From a virus: a stretch of DNA of 30,247 nt. The notes under the pieces were generated by a model. It had not been told where the DNA came from. It saw only the letters and a program-made list of their open reading frames with translations, and searched no databases. The stretch spans positions 1 to 30,247 of the IMG/VR virus record IMGVR_UViG_3300030943_000128, one strand, 5' to 3'. Positions 19,840 to 28,782 of this stretch are shown piece after piece (position 1 is the first letter of the stretch; every line of letters begins with the position of its first letter). The position numbers were made by a program, and so were the translations under genes.

Positions 19840-20721
19840 ATGTGGGGTGCTATAGCTACTGGTGTAATCGGCGCAATCAGCGCAAGTAACAGCGCATCCG
19901 CTGCCGGGAAGGCCGCAGGATTGCAGGGTGAAGCCGCAAGCGCCGCCGCCGCGCTCGCCAAGGATCAAGCAACACAGGCCCGCAGCGATAACAAGCCGTA
20001 TGCAGCCATCGGCACGTCAGCGACGAACCGCCTTAACTATCTGATGGGTTTCAGCCCATACGACAAGAACGCGGCGCTTGATGCATGGCAAAAATACAAT
20101 GGCGTGAACCTCGCCGATCAGCCTCCCGGATGGTCGCCAAGCAACCTTGATCAGTTCGTTGCAGAACACCCGCAGGTTGCGCCCACTACCAATTCTGGCG
20201 ATCTGACGCGCTCGTTTACCACCGCCGATCTGAACGCCGATCCGGTATACAAAGCGGCTACTGACTTCGGGATACAGCAGGGAACACAGGGCATCAATAA
20301 CGCTGCCTTGGCAAACGGTAGTTACGACTCCGGGGCCACGCTCAAGGCTCTGACACGCTTCGCCACGAACTACGGTGGCACACAAGCGGCTGGCGCGCAA
20401 TCCCGTTTTACGCAAGGGCAGCAGCAGCAATACGGCATGCTCAGTGGACAGCAGGCGGTCGGACAGAACGCCAACAATGCGAACGCTGGCATTAGCTCGA
20501 ATAGCACGGCGGCGCAAGGTAACTACGGCACGCAGGCAGCGAACGCCGGGGCCGCTGGTGTAGTCGGCGGCGCGAATGCATGGAGCGGACTTGGGACCAG
20601 CGTGGGCAACGCCTATAACCAATATCAGAGCAATCAAACGCTCCAAGCATTGCTTGCGCAGAATCAGCCGAACGCGGGCGGCTATCAGCAGGGCGTCGAT
20701 TACTTCCGGAGTCAACTGTAA
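19840..20721 (+). CDS. Ejection protein in the gp7 position
   Basis: A 293-residue protein rich in Ala, Gly, Asn and Gln. It starts with a hydrophobic glycine-rich segment (IATGVIGAISASNSASAAGK) that could insert in membrane, continues with helices containing many Gln and Asn, and ends QGVDYFRSQL. In P22 the three ejected proteins gp7, gp20 and gp16 are encoded in this order and form a conduit across the periplasm. The assignment is by position, composition and the N-terminal membrane-type segment, since these proteins diverge quickly. Confidence 0.72.
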   Translation: MWGAIATGVIGAISASNSASAAGKAAGLQGEAASAAAALAKDQATQARSDNKPYAAIGTSATNRLNYLMGFSPYDKNAALDAWQKYNGVNLADQPPGWSPSNLDQFVAEHPQVAPTTNSGDLTRSFTTADLNADPVYKAATDFGIQQGTQGINNAALANGSYDSGATLKALTRFATNYGGTQAAGAQSRFTQGQQQQYGMLSGQQAVGQNANNANAGISSNSTAAQGNYGTQAANAGAAGVVGGANAWSGLGTSVGNAYNQYQSNQTLQALLAQNQPNAGGYQQGVDYFRSQL

Positions 20722-22094
20722 TGGCAATTGATCCGTCGATCATCCTTGGAATTCGGCCGCAAGCGGCATCTACCTTTGCCGATCCTATGGAGACATACTC
20801 CAAGGGTCTGACTCTGCGTACGCTGATGGGTCAAGGGCAATTGCAGGACTTGCAATTGAAGCAGGCGCAGCAATCGCAAACAGATGATCAGACATTGCGC
20901 GCACTCACGGCTGGCGCGATTGATCCGACTACGGGCGTACTCGATCCTAAGAAGCTGCTTGGATCAATGTACAAGGGCGGTCTTGTCAAGCAGGCGCAGG
21001 CGTATGAAAAAGGATCACTAGAGAACGACAAGAGCCGCGCAGAAGTCGGAAAAATAGGCGCTGAAACTGGCAAGATTAGTTCTGAGGCGGTTGGCGGAAC
21101 GCTTAAGAATTTCCAGTCAATGGTGCCGCAACTATCCAGCCCGCAAGCAATTGCCGCTTGGTATACCGCGCAATACAAAGACCCGATTATCGGCCCATTC
21201 CTACAGAGCCAGCAGCCACTAGAAGCGGCGCTGCAACACGTTCCGCAAAATCCCGCAGACATTGCAGCATGGCAACAAAACGCCGGCCTGAACATGGAGC
21301 AAGCGATACAACATAAAGAGCATATCGCTACCTTGGCGGAAACTGTGCGCAACAACATGGCGCAGAACCGGGCCAGCATGATCAGCGCGGGTGCTGCTGC
21401 AAGTAATGCCGGTACTGCTGCGGCCCGTTTGAAATTTGAGCAATCGCAACCACAGGGGCAAGTGCTACCGGAACAGGGCGTCATTGTCGATAAGCGGACC
21501 GGCATATCAATTCCGATCACCGACAGGACAACGGGCGCACCGCTTGCGCCGAAAGACAAACTTACTGAGTCGCAAGGTAAGGCATCCGGGATGGCCCTGC
21601 GCGCGCAACGTGCAAACGATATTCTTAACACGCTTGAGGATTCCGGTCAGAAAAATCGCGGCAATATCAAGCAGGCAGCAGGCGGAATGCCATTCGTCGG
21701 GCGCGCTCTTGAGACTGGCGTAAATATGTTGCCGGGTGCTTTGGGAGGACCGAGTTCTGATCAGCAAAGAGTCGAACAGGCACGGCGAGACTTTGTAAAT
21801 GCTGCCCTGCGCGTTGAATCTGGCGCATCCATCAGCGAAAGCGAATTCAGGAACGCAGAGGCGCAATATTTCCCGATGCCTGGCGATAGTCCGGACGTGA
21901 TCGCACAGAAGCGCCAATCACGCGCAAATGAGATTGAAGGGCTGAGGGTGCAGGCTGGCCCAGGTACGAATAAAGTAACGTCCCTGCCAAAGGCGGATGC
22001 ACCGGTAAAGATCAAAGGGGATGATGGATATAACGCACTCCCTAAGGGCGCTCAGTATATCGGCCCGGATGGTATCGCAAGGATAAAACCATAA
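20721..22094 (+). CDS. Ejection protein in the gp20 position
   Basis: A 457-residue protein (P22 gp20 is 471) that starts in a TAATG overlap. It is mostly helical, Gln- and Ala-rich (LRTLMGQGQLQDLQLKQAQQ near the start), with long stretches of low hydrophobicity and a glycine-containing segment near AAGGMPFVGRALETGVNM. The final part (NALPKGAQYIGPDGIARIKP) is a short beta module often seen at the end of phage structural proteins. It is probably injected with the DNA; position is the main evidence. Confidence 0.72.
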   Translation: MAIDPSIILGIRPQAASTFADPMETYSKGLTLRTLMGQGQLQDLQLKQAQQSQTDDQTLRALTAGAIDPTTGVLDPKKLLGSMYKGGLVKQAQAYEKGSLENDKSRAEVGKIGAETGKISSEAVGGTLKNFQSMVPQLSSPQAIAAWYTAQYKDPIIGPFLQSQQPLEAALQHVPQNPADIAAWQQNAGLNMEQAIQHKEHIATLAETVRNNMAQNRASMISAGAAASNAGTAAARLKFEQSQPQGQVLPEQGVIVDKRTGISIPITDRTTGAPLAPKDKLTESQGKASGMALRAQRANDILNTLEDSGQKNRGNIKQAAGGMPFVGRALETGVNMLPGALGGPSSDQQRVEQARRDFVNAALRVESGASISESEFRNAEAQYFPMPGDSPDVIAQKRQSRANEIEGLRVQAGPGTNKVTSLPKADAPVKIKGDDGYNALPKGAQYIGPDGIARIKP

Positions 22095-24226
22095 TGGGCT
22101 GGCAAGACGGAATCCCAGTAGAGCAAGCAGCCAATGCGCAGCCAGCATGGATGCAAGGGAAACCAGTTGCCGAAATTAAACCTGCTGATCCTGAGCAGGG
22201 CACAGACCGTGCTGCACTGCTTTCTAGCATCCCGATGCGGCTCGCCAAGGGGCTGAAAGATACGATAGATGGACCGGCGCAATCGCTGTCCGAAGCGGTT
22301 CCGGGGGCAGTTAATCGCGCTGGCGATGCGGTAACAGAGGGCATTTGGTCTATCCCTGTAGTCGGTCCATTCCTGAAGAATTCCGGCTTGCTAGGCGTTA
22401 AGCCAAGCGAAGTAAGCAAGGACATACAGCAGTCAAACGCAGAATATGAGCAGGCACGGCAGACTACAGCGCCCAAGACCCTACGCGACCTATTGCTGCA
22501 ATCCAAGGCTGATCCGGGCTTTGATGCCGCTAGATTCGCTGGAAATGTCCTAGGCCCCGGTAATCGGCTGATTCCGGGCGGTTCTGCCACGACCACGCTA
22601 GGCCGCGCTGGCATGGGTGCCGTACAAGGTGCCGCTGCCGCCGCAATACAGCCCGTTACAGCCCCCGGAGACTATGCGACAGCTAAGGCTACCCAAATAG
22701 GCGTAGGAGGGCTTGCTGGCGGCATTCTGGCACCTGTAATCGGCAAGGTAACTGATGTTGCTGCCGTGAAGTTGGGCGCACTGGCCGACAAGTTCAAAAC
22801 GATGCTATCCCCCCGCGATCTGGAAAAAGAGGCGGATATTGTCATCAAGCAGGAATTCGCGGCGCAGGGCATTGACATAAGCACGCTGCCGAAGAATATC
22901 CTTGATAGCGTCAAGGCTGACGTTCAAACCGCCATGAAGGCCGGAAAACTGACCAAGCCCGAAGAGATTGTGCGAAAGGCTGACTTTGCGGCGCTGGACA
23001 TGCAGCCGACAGCCGGACAGATTACCCGCGATCCTACGCAATTCGCGCAAGAGAAAAACCTACGCGGCATAGTCGGCGCTGGCGAACCCTTGGCGAACAG
23101 GTTCAACCAACAAAACGCGCAATTGATTGACAATCTGAATACGCGTGGGGCCGCTGCTGCGCCTGGGGCATTGCAGACTAGCGAGGCGGTTATGGGTAAA
23201 CTATCTGCGGGCGATGCTGCCAGAAAAGCCGCAACTGATGCGCTATATTCTTCAGCGCGTGACTCAGAGGGAAGGGCGGCGGCATTGAATCCGCAAGCCT
23301 TTGCAACTGCCGCTAATGATGCACTGGATAGCGGTATGCTTGGGCATACGCTGCCGGGGCAGGCGCGCGCAATCCTAAATGATGTGGCTACCGGGAAAAT
23401 TCCTCTAAATGTCAATACCGCAGAGCAAATCAAGACGGTTCTCGGCAGTATGTCGCGCGGGGCTAGTGTTACTGACGCTGAGCGGTTGGCGCTCTCCAAG
23501 GTCCGCGATGCGCTGGACAATACGCCGGTTGCTAGTCAGATGGGAGAGGACGCAATCAAGGCATTTAACCTAGCGCGCGGCGCACATTCTGTTCGCATGC
23601 AATTGCAGGAAAAGGTCCCCGCCCTAGCTGCTGCCGTAGAAAAAGAAGCCCCGGATAAGTTCTTTCAAAAGTACGTATTGGGCGGCGATGTGCGGGACCT
23701 TAAGGCGCTCTCTGGCGTGCTGAAAAAAGAAGCGCCGGACGCGATTGACCAGATCAAGGCACAGATTGTTGACCATCTGAAAACCAAGGCTCTAAATCAG
23801 GCAAATGATGAGGTTGGCATATTCTCTCAGTCGGCCTATAACAAGGCGCTAGACAATCTGACGGATAAACTTCCGGCATTTTTCAGCAAGCAAGAGATTG
23901 CCGACCTTCAGCGGGTGGGCCGCGTATCGTCATACATCCAAGCGCAACCGGCTGGCGCAGCGGTCAATAACTCGAATACCGCAAGCGCGGCGATGAACCT
24001 TCTATCGAAGATTGGCAAGGTTCCGAAAGTCGGCGGCTACGTGAATAGCTATCTGCTTAAGCCTCTGCAAAACTCCGCAGACCAGGCGGCGGTAGATGCC
24101 TCACTTGCCGCAAAGCTTTCGACAAAAGCGCCCGAAACTTCGTCCGCAACGATACGCGCGCTGCTTGACAAGGGGCGGTATCCATTGGTTGTCGGTGCGG
24201 GTGCCGCCATAGGTGCGCAGCAATGA
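22094..24226 (+). CDS. Large ejection protein in the gp16 position
   Basis: A 710-residue protein (P22 gp16 is 609) that starts in a TAATG overlap. After a polar N-terminus it has a Gly/Ala-rich, weakly hydrophobic region (about residues 170-220, around GMGAVQGAAAAAIQPV and GVGGLAGGILAPVIGKV) that could cross a membrane. A long helical domain follows, and it ends in another small hydrophobic segment (YPLVVGAGAAIGAQQ). I see no lysozyme or transglycosylase motif. Expected to be ejected into the cell at infection; identity is by synteny. Confidence 0.74.
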   Translation: MGWQDGIPVEQAANAQPAWMQGKPVAEIKPADPEQGTDRAALLSSIPMRLAKGLKDTIDGPAQSLSEAVPGAVNRAGDAVTEGIWSIPVVGPFLKNSGLLGVKPSEVSKDIQQSNAEYEQARQTTAPKTLRDLLLQSKADPGFDAARFAGNVLGPGNRLIPGGSATTTLGRAGMGAVQGAAAAAIQPVTAPGDYATAKATQIGVGGLAGGILAPVIGKVTDVAAVKLGALADKFKTMLSPRDLEKEADIVIKQEFAAQGIDISTLPKNILDSVKADVQTAMKAGKLTKPEEIVRKADFAALDMQPTAGQITRDPTQFAQEKNLRGIVGAGEPLANRFNQQNAQLIDNLNTRGAAAAPGALQTSEAVMGKLSAGDAARKAATDALYSSARDSEGRAAALNPQAFATAANDALDSGMLGHTLPGQARAILNDVATGKIPLNVNTAEQIKTVLGSMSRGASVTDAERLALSKVRDALDNTPVASQMGEDAIKAFNLARGAHSVRMQLQEKVPALAAAVEKEAPDKFFQKYVLGGDVRDLKALSGVLKKEAPDAIDQIKAQIVDHLKTKALNQANDEVGIFSQSAYNKALDNLTDKLPAFFSKQEIADLQRVGRVSSYIQAQPAGAAVNNSNTASAAMNLLSKIGKVPKVGGYVNSYLLKPLQNSADQAAVDASLAAKLSTKAPETSSATIRALLDKGRYPLVVGAGAAIGAQQ

Positions 24227-24301
24227 CCAAACTACAGGCGCGATGCATACCGCGAGAATTTGCTCTAGCGTCATGCCCCATAGTCTACACCAAGGATAAT
24301 C

Positions 24302-25705
24302 ATGGCCGTTAATCCCTCAAGTCTCGGCGGTCCGAAGCCTCAATACGAGGATGCGAACGGCATCCCGGCGAGCGGCTACAAACTCTTTTGGTATGTCGGC
24401 GGCTCGACCAGTACCAAGCAGAACACGTACACCGATGCGACCGGAGCAACGCCGAACGCGAACCCGATTATCCTGAATTCATTGGGCGAACCACCTAGCG
24501 GGGTGTTTTTCACTGCCGGGCTGACTTATACAGCCGTCTTTGCTCTTCCAACTGATACCGATCCGCCGACTACGCCAATTTGGTCAGTGCCGAATATCAA
24601 GGGCATCAACGACACAACCGTATCGCAAAGCCAGTGGGTAAGCGGTCCTACGCCTACGTTTATTAGCGGGACTAGCTTTACGCTGGCTGGTGACCAAACG
24701 TCTATTTTCACAGTCGGGCTTCGGCTGCAAATTGTTGATGCGTCCACGACCAAGTACAGAACAATTTCAATCTCCAGCTATGACGGCGTTTCGCTTACTA
24801 CGGTTACCGTTGTAAACTATGGGGCGGCTCTAACTAGTCCGCTCTCTGCTGTCTCGTATGGGCTGCTCAGTCCGTCGAATACCTCATTGCCATTTGTCCC
24901 TGTACTAGTCACGGCGCGCGCCAGCAATACCATCTTGCTTAAGGCCGATCAAAACTCGGCATTCATCGCAACCGGCACATTCACCCAGACGCTTACCGCT
25001 GCTGCAACGCTCGACGCTGGCTGGTATGTAGACTATCGCAACGACAATACAACTTCCGGCATTATCACGCTGGACCCAAACGGCGGCGAACTGATAGACG
25101 GACTGGCGACAATCAACCTATACCCAGGCGAGGCTTGCCGCATCTTTTGCGATGGGGCGGCATTCAAGACGGAAGGGCGGTCTACGGGTCAAGTTTTCAT
25201 TGCGACGTATACGGCTGCTGCCGTTGCGACACTGGACATTACCGGACTGCCGCAGGAATTCCGCACCCTGCTGATACAAATTCTTGATCTGATTCCAGCG
25301 ACGGCAGCTACGAATCTGTTCGCAAGAATCTCCCAAGCTACCGTATTTAAAACTGGCGCGGCTGACTATGGGCATTGTCGGTTAGACGTGACAAATGCCG
25401 GCGTGGTAACTGGTAGCGGCTCTGGCGCGGATAACTCAATAATCCTTGCGGGCGCTTTGGGTGCTGCTGCCGGACTGACTGGTGAGTATCGGATATTCAA
25501 CAACGGCGGAACTACTTCAACCAAAAAGCATATTTGGTCATTCAGCTACACTACCAGTGGGCCATCAAGTGACAGCGCTTCAGGGCAAGGATCGTATGCT
25601 GGCGTAACCTCTGGAACGCCTAACGCAGCGGTAGATGGAATACGATTCGGCATGACTGCGGGCAATATAACCAGCGCAGTATTTACCCTTTACGGCATCA
25701 GATAA
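24302..25705 (+). CDS. Tail fibre with head-binding type N-terminus
   Basis: A 467-residue protein with AAGGA before its ATG. The first ~100 residues (SGYKLFWYVGGSTSTKQNTY, ATPNANPIILNSLGEP, VFFTAGLTYTAVF) match the module that anchors podophage fibres and tailspikes to the virion. The middle is beta-rich, and the last ~60 residues end in GITSAVF-like strands (AGNITSAVFTLYGIR). No catalytic tailspike motif is seen, so it is more likely a fibre than an enzyme. The gap before it (24227-24301) holds nothing I can identify. A shorter copy of its tip is encoded at 27465. Confidence 0.83.
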   Translation: MAVNPSSLGGPKPQYEDANGIPASGYKLFWYVGGSTSTKQNTYTDATGATPNANPIILNSLGEPPSGVFFTAGLTYTAVFALPTDTDPPTTPIWSVPNIKGINDTTVSQSQWVSGPTPTFISGTSFTLAGDQTSIFTVGLRLQIVDASTTKYRTISISSYDGVSLTTVTVVNYGAALTSPLSAVSYGLLSPSNTSLPFVPVLVTARASNTILLKADQNSAFIATGTFTQTLTAAATLDAGWYVDYRNDNTTSGIITLDPNGGELIDGLATINLYPGEACRIFCDGAAFKTEGRSTGQVFIATYTAAAVATLDITGLPQEFRTLLIQILDLIPATAATNLFARISQATVFKTGAADYGHCRLDVTNAGVVTGSGSGADNSIILAGALGAAAGLTGEYRIFNNGGTTSTKKHIWSFSYTTSGPSSDSASGQGSYAGVTSGTPNAAVDGIRFGMTAGNITSAVFTLYGIR

Positions 25706-26664
25706 TGAGCGTCAATCTACTCCTAGCCGCCGTAATCACCGCATCCGCCGCAGCCGGTCCCTCGTACACGCCCGCTGCCGGAATGGACGGAAATTACAGT
25801 ACGTTCTATTCGTCGGCGGGATCGTCTGGAACATTCTTTACCGCTGTGTTTCACGAAAAATCAAGCGTCTATCAGGTGAATGCGCAGGCGGTCCCGGGAT
25901 ATTCTGATCGCGTGACTAACCTGGCCGTGCAATGCGACGGTGCGACAGTGGGTTACACGAACAGCAATGGCACGTTCAATTTCCCATCCGGATCGGCATG
26001 CGCACAAGTGGAACTTTACTCAGCCGGAAACGCGCTCTCTTTCACGGAAATTCAACTGTATGGCACGCCGATTACCCGGGCCGCGCTGAATATCGTGTTT
26101 GCTGGCGACTCTCTGACGGCCGGGAATGGCGGATCGCAACCGTACACCACATGGGCGGTCCTGTCGCTCCAGCAGGCCGGCTATGACGTGAAGTACGCCA
26201 ATCTCGGGATAGGCGGGCAGACGGCGGCAACCTTGCTGGCGAACGCTTCAACGATTGACTCGCGTTACGATGCCGGCCGGGTGAATATCGCGGCGCTGGA
26301 GATTGGTACAAATGATATGTATTTTGGCGCGACTGCTGCGGCCACGTATAGCACCCTGCAAAGTCTCTGGGCGGGGCGCAAGGCATACGGATTCAAGGTC
26401 GTGGCATTTACTATCACGCCGCGCAATAATACCTACACGCCGGCCAATTTCGAGACCTCGCGCAACACATTGAGCGACAGCATCCGCTCCAGTCGGCCAG
26501 CGCTGGTTGATTCCGTGGTTGACATTGGCGGTAGTACCCCGATGGGCAATCCGTCTTTCCTTGCCGATCCAACTTACTACAATGCGGACCAAGTACATTA
26601 CACGGACATAGGTTACAACATCATGGGCAGCATGTTCAGTAGCACCATCGTAAATTTGCAGTGA
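25705..26664 (+). CDS. SGNH/GDSL hydrolase, probably tail-associated
   Basis: A 319-residue protein starting in a TAATG overlap with the fibre. Residues 1-125 form a beta-rich N-terminal domain that may attach it to the virion. The hydrolase half has all SGNH blocks: GDSLTAG with nucleophile S136, GIGGQT with G170 or G171, GTND with N203, and DQVH with D295 and H298. Such enzymes remove acetyl or other ester groups from polysaccharides. I infer it deacetylates a capsule or O-antigen at the cell surface. The first residues are mildly hydrophobic, but I see no clear cleaved signal peptide. Confidence 0.84.
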   Translation: MSVNLLLAAVITASAAAGPSYTPAAGMDGNYSTFYSSAGSSGTFFTAVFHEKSSVYQVNAQAVPGYSDRVTNLAVQCDGATVGYTNSNGTFNFPSGSACAQVELYSAGNALSFTEIQLYGTPITRAALNIVFAGDSLTAGNGGSQPYTTWAVLSLQQAGYDVKYANLGIGGQTAATLLANASTIDSRYDAGRVNIAALEIGTNDMYFGATAAATYSTLQSLWAGRKAYGFKVVAFTITPRNNTYTPANFETSRNTLSDSIRSSRPALVDSVVDIGGSTPMGNPSFLADPTYYNADQVHYTDIGYNIMGSMFSSTIVNLQ

Positions 26665-26674
26665 ATGGAATATC

Positions 26675-27463
26675 ATGACTTATCGAGGAGCAGCACCTAC
26701 AGGCGCGATTGCGGGTCCTGCCGCTACCGTCAACGGTAATCAAATATCTACGATCCTCGGGCAATCGGCAATCCCATTTATCAGCCCATCAAGCGGGACA
26801 ATGGGAAACAACGGCGCGCTGACGGCGATTACCGCTCTACCGCTGGTGTATGCCAACTGCTATATGTGGTTCACCGCGAACCAGATCGCTGCCGGTGTCG
26901 CTGCCGGCTGGTACTTCACGCAGATGTCCAGCGCCACGGCCGGCACGGTGTTCAACAACACCTACACCAGCGGCAAGCCCACGATCCCGGCCAGCCCGAC
27001 CGCTTTTGTCACGACCGGCCCCGGCGCGTTCACTGGAGATACCGCCGAGGAATTCGGGCCGACCATCGCGGTGCCGGCCAACTCGATGGGGCCGAACGGC
27101 GCGCTCAGGATCACCACCTACTGGGCCGCCACGAACAACGCCAACACCAAGACTACCCGGGTGCGGTTTTCCGGGAATGCGGGCACGCAGTATCTCTCTT
27201 CCACCAGCATCATTTCCCAGGCCCTCGGCGCGGATCAGCGCAACATCACCAATCGCGGCGTAGCGAATTCGCAGGTCGGAAATTACAACGTGATTCTCGG
27301 CGGCGCCGGCAGCTTCGGCGTCAACGGCGGCGCGGCGGTGTTCACGACTTCGGCGGTGGATACGACCGCTGCGACTTCGGTTGTCGTGTCATTACAAAAG
27401 GCCGTTGCGACTGATAACCTTGTGCTTGAGTACTATCAAGTCGAACTAATGTACGGGGCATAA
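26675..27463 (+). CDS. Tail/fibre-associated structural protein
   Basis: A 262-residue beta-rich protein. The motif SPSSGTMGNNGALTAITALP and then YANCYMWFTANQIAAG are familiar to me from uncharacterised phage tail-region proteins. The body (GPTIAVPANSMGPNGALRIT, TTRVRFSGNAG) looks like a jelly-roll or lectin-type domain. Bases about 26870-27370 use G or C at almost every third codon position, unlike the rest of the region, which opens long false frames there. This suggests that part came from a GC-rich source. Role probably host binding; unproven. Confidence 0.68.
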   Translation: MTYRGAAPTGAIAGPAATVNGNQISTILGQSAIPFISPSSGTMGNNGALTAITALPLVYANCYMWFTANQIAAGVAAGWYFTQMSSATAGTVFNNTYTSGKPTIPASPTAFVTTGPGAFTGDTAEEFGPTIAVPANSMGPNGALRITTYWAATNNANTKTTRVRFSGNAGTQYLSSTSIISQALGADQRNITNRGVANSQVGNYNVILGGAGSFGVNGGAAVFTTSAVDTTAATSVVVSLQKAVATDNLVLEYYQVELMYGA

Positions 27464-27464
27464 A

Positions 27465-27650
27465 ATGACAAAATTTGAATGCTCATATACCGCCACTACA
27501 CCAGCGCTTACATATGCTTCCGGGGCGGGGTCTTATGTCGGAGTCACGAGCGGAACACCTGCCGCCGCTATTGATGGACTGCGTTTCATGATGGGCGCCG
27601 GCAACATCACCAGCGGAACTTTCAGCCTTTACGGAATCAAGAAATCCTAA
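27465..27650 (+). CDS. 61-residue protein matching the fibre tip
   Basis: Residues from GSY to the end (GSYVGVTSGTPAAAIDGLRF, then GAGNITSGTFSLYGIK) match the C-terminus of the 467-residue fibre in 28 of 38 positions. The DNA differs at many silent sites, so this is an old duplication or an import from a related phage. It begins two bases after the previous gene ends. It may be a free-standing fibre-tip subunit or the remnant of a swapped fibre gene. Confidence 0.65.
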   Translation: MTKFECSYTATTPALTYASGAGSYVGVTSGTPAAAIDGLRFMMGAGNITSGTFSLYGIKKS

Positions 27651-27663
27651 CCTCGGAGTCTCC

Positions 27664-28377
27664 ATGCGACGCCTCATAGCTCTTCTGCTCTGCCTGCTCT
27701 GTCCGACCTCGTTCGCGGTCTCGCAATACGAATCGCACTTCAATGTGCGCATGGCGATTGTCGATGCACAAAAACAGTTGCTCGGTACTGGGCACGTGCT
27801 ACTCGTGGGGGACTCAAACAGAGAGGAATTCTGGTGGAACTATACTGGCCCATGCTACAACATCAATGCCGGCATGGGCGGCGCGACGATTTCCGACATT
27901 GCCTCACGTGCTGCCGCGATGGCCGCGAATACGCAGCCGCATTTGACCTTTATCAGCATCGGTACGAACGACCTTCAGGCAGGCTCGTCCAATGCGGCGA
28001 ATTGGGCATCCATCCCGGCCAACATACGGGCTATCGTAAACGCTTTCACTCCCTATGGACGCGTGGTCGTATTTCCCGTTCCCCCTTTTGGCCCGGGATT
28101 TGCAAACAGCACGGTGGGTGGCGCATCGCAAGCGCTTGCAGACAGAGCGGACATCAATGCAATGATTCTGACCGGGATCACTGGCACAGGAGCAAGTTGG
28201 GATTGGGCGTGGCCGAACACGATCACGATCGGCGGTACCGGTGACGGCAACGTCACCAATGCCTATGCGGTTCCTGGCGCGCTCCAAGGCGACGATACCC
28301 ATTTCTCTCCGGCTACGCAGTACTCTCTATATCTGCGTGACGAGGTATGGCGCCAGTATCTTGGCGTAGGCTGTTAG
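27664..28377 (+). CDS. Secreted SGNH/GDSL hydrolase
   Basis: A 237-residue protein with a classic signal peptide: MRR, then a Leu-rich core (LIALLLCLLCP), then SFA before a likely cleavage site near residue 18. The mature part has all SGNH blocks: GDSN with S51, GMGG (70-73), GTND with N102, and DDTH with D210 and H213. An export signal is unusual for a virion protein. It suggests an enzyme made in the infected or lysogenic cell and released to the periplasm or outside, perhaps altering the cell's own surface. It is distinct from the SGNH protein at 25705 in length and N-terminal design. Confidence 0.8.
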   Translation: MRRLIALLLCLLCPTSFAVSQYESHFNVRMAIVDAQKQLLGTGHVLLVGDSNREEFWWNYTGPCYNINAGMGGATISDIASRAAAMAANTQPHLTFISIGTNDLQAGSSNAANWASIPANIRAIVNAFTPYGRVVVFPVPPFGPGFANSTVGGASQALADRADINAMILTGITGTGASWDWAWPNTITIGGTGDGNVTNAYAVPGALQGDDTHFSPATQYSLYLRDEVWRQYLGVGC

Positions 28378-28380
28378 AAA

Positions 28381-28472
28381 AGACGGGGCGACCACCGGCG
28401 TTCCACCGCCGATAGCCCCTTAGTTCGCTTGCACGAACCAGGACAAGGCCCCGCCACTGTGTACACAGCGGC
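28381..28472 (+). ncRNA. Hairpin-rich intergenic region before the small membrane genes
   Basis: The 165-bp gap folds into several helices: GGGGC (28385-28389) with GCCCC (28415-28419) enclosing CGGCG (28396-28400) with CGCCG (28407-28411); GTTCG (28423-28427) with CGAAC (28434-28438); and the perfect palindrome CTGTGTACACAG (28457-28468), with CCGC (28451-28454) and GCGG (28468-28471) around it. No T run follows any stem. It could be a 5' leader, a processing site or an antitermination element. Confidence 0.45.
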
Positions 28473-28542
28473 ACCACCTTAACCCGGTTCCCGATGGGAT
28501 GTAATAACCCAAAAGGACTACATGTGATTACGGGAATACAAT

Positions 28543-28773
28543 ATGGCTTTCAGGATCAACATGGATGAACATGTCAAGACCGGCATTGATATTTTGGCAT
28601 GGTCGGGGGTGCTTGCCGTGATCCTTGGGCTAATCCCCATTGTGTCGGCAGTTCTTTCGCTCGTATGGCTAGGTATGAGAATTTTTGAGGGTATTCCAAC
28701 GTTCCTCGATACGCTGGAAAACCTGAAAAAACGTTGGAAGAACCGGCGCGGCGGGTCCGCGAGTCTTGATTAA
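28543..28773 (+). CDS. Holin-like small membrane protein
   Basis: A 76-residue protein with a polar N-terminus, a hydrophobic stretch of about 35 residues from ILAWSGVLAVILGLIP to VSAVLSLVWLGMRIF that can form one or two membrane spans, then a basic tail (LKKRWKNRRGG). Size, topology and basic tail match phage holins, but no endolysin gene is visible nearby, so the role is tentative. The ribosome-binding site is weak (GGGAA). Confidence 0.55.
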   Translation: MAFRINMDEHVKTGIDILAWSGVLAVILGLIPIVSAVLSLVWLGMRIFEGIPTFLDTLENLKKRWKNRRGGSASLD

Positions 28774-28782
28774 GGAGTTACC

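Noticed and set aside
20888-21631. 247-residue minus-strand frame opposite the gp20-position gene
   Set aside because: It is a Cys/Ser-rich artefact of the Ala/Gln-rich sense strand.
26866-27414. 182-residue plus-strand frame overlapping the 262-residue structural gene
   Set aside because: It is opened by the GC-rich third positions of the real gene; highly basic low-complexity product, no ribosome-binding site.
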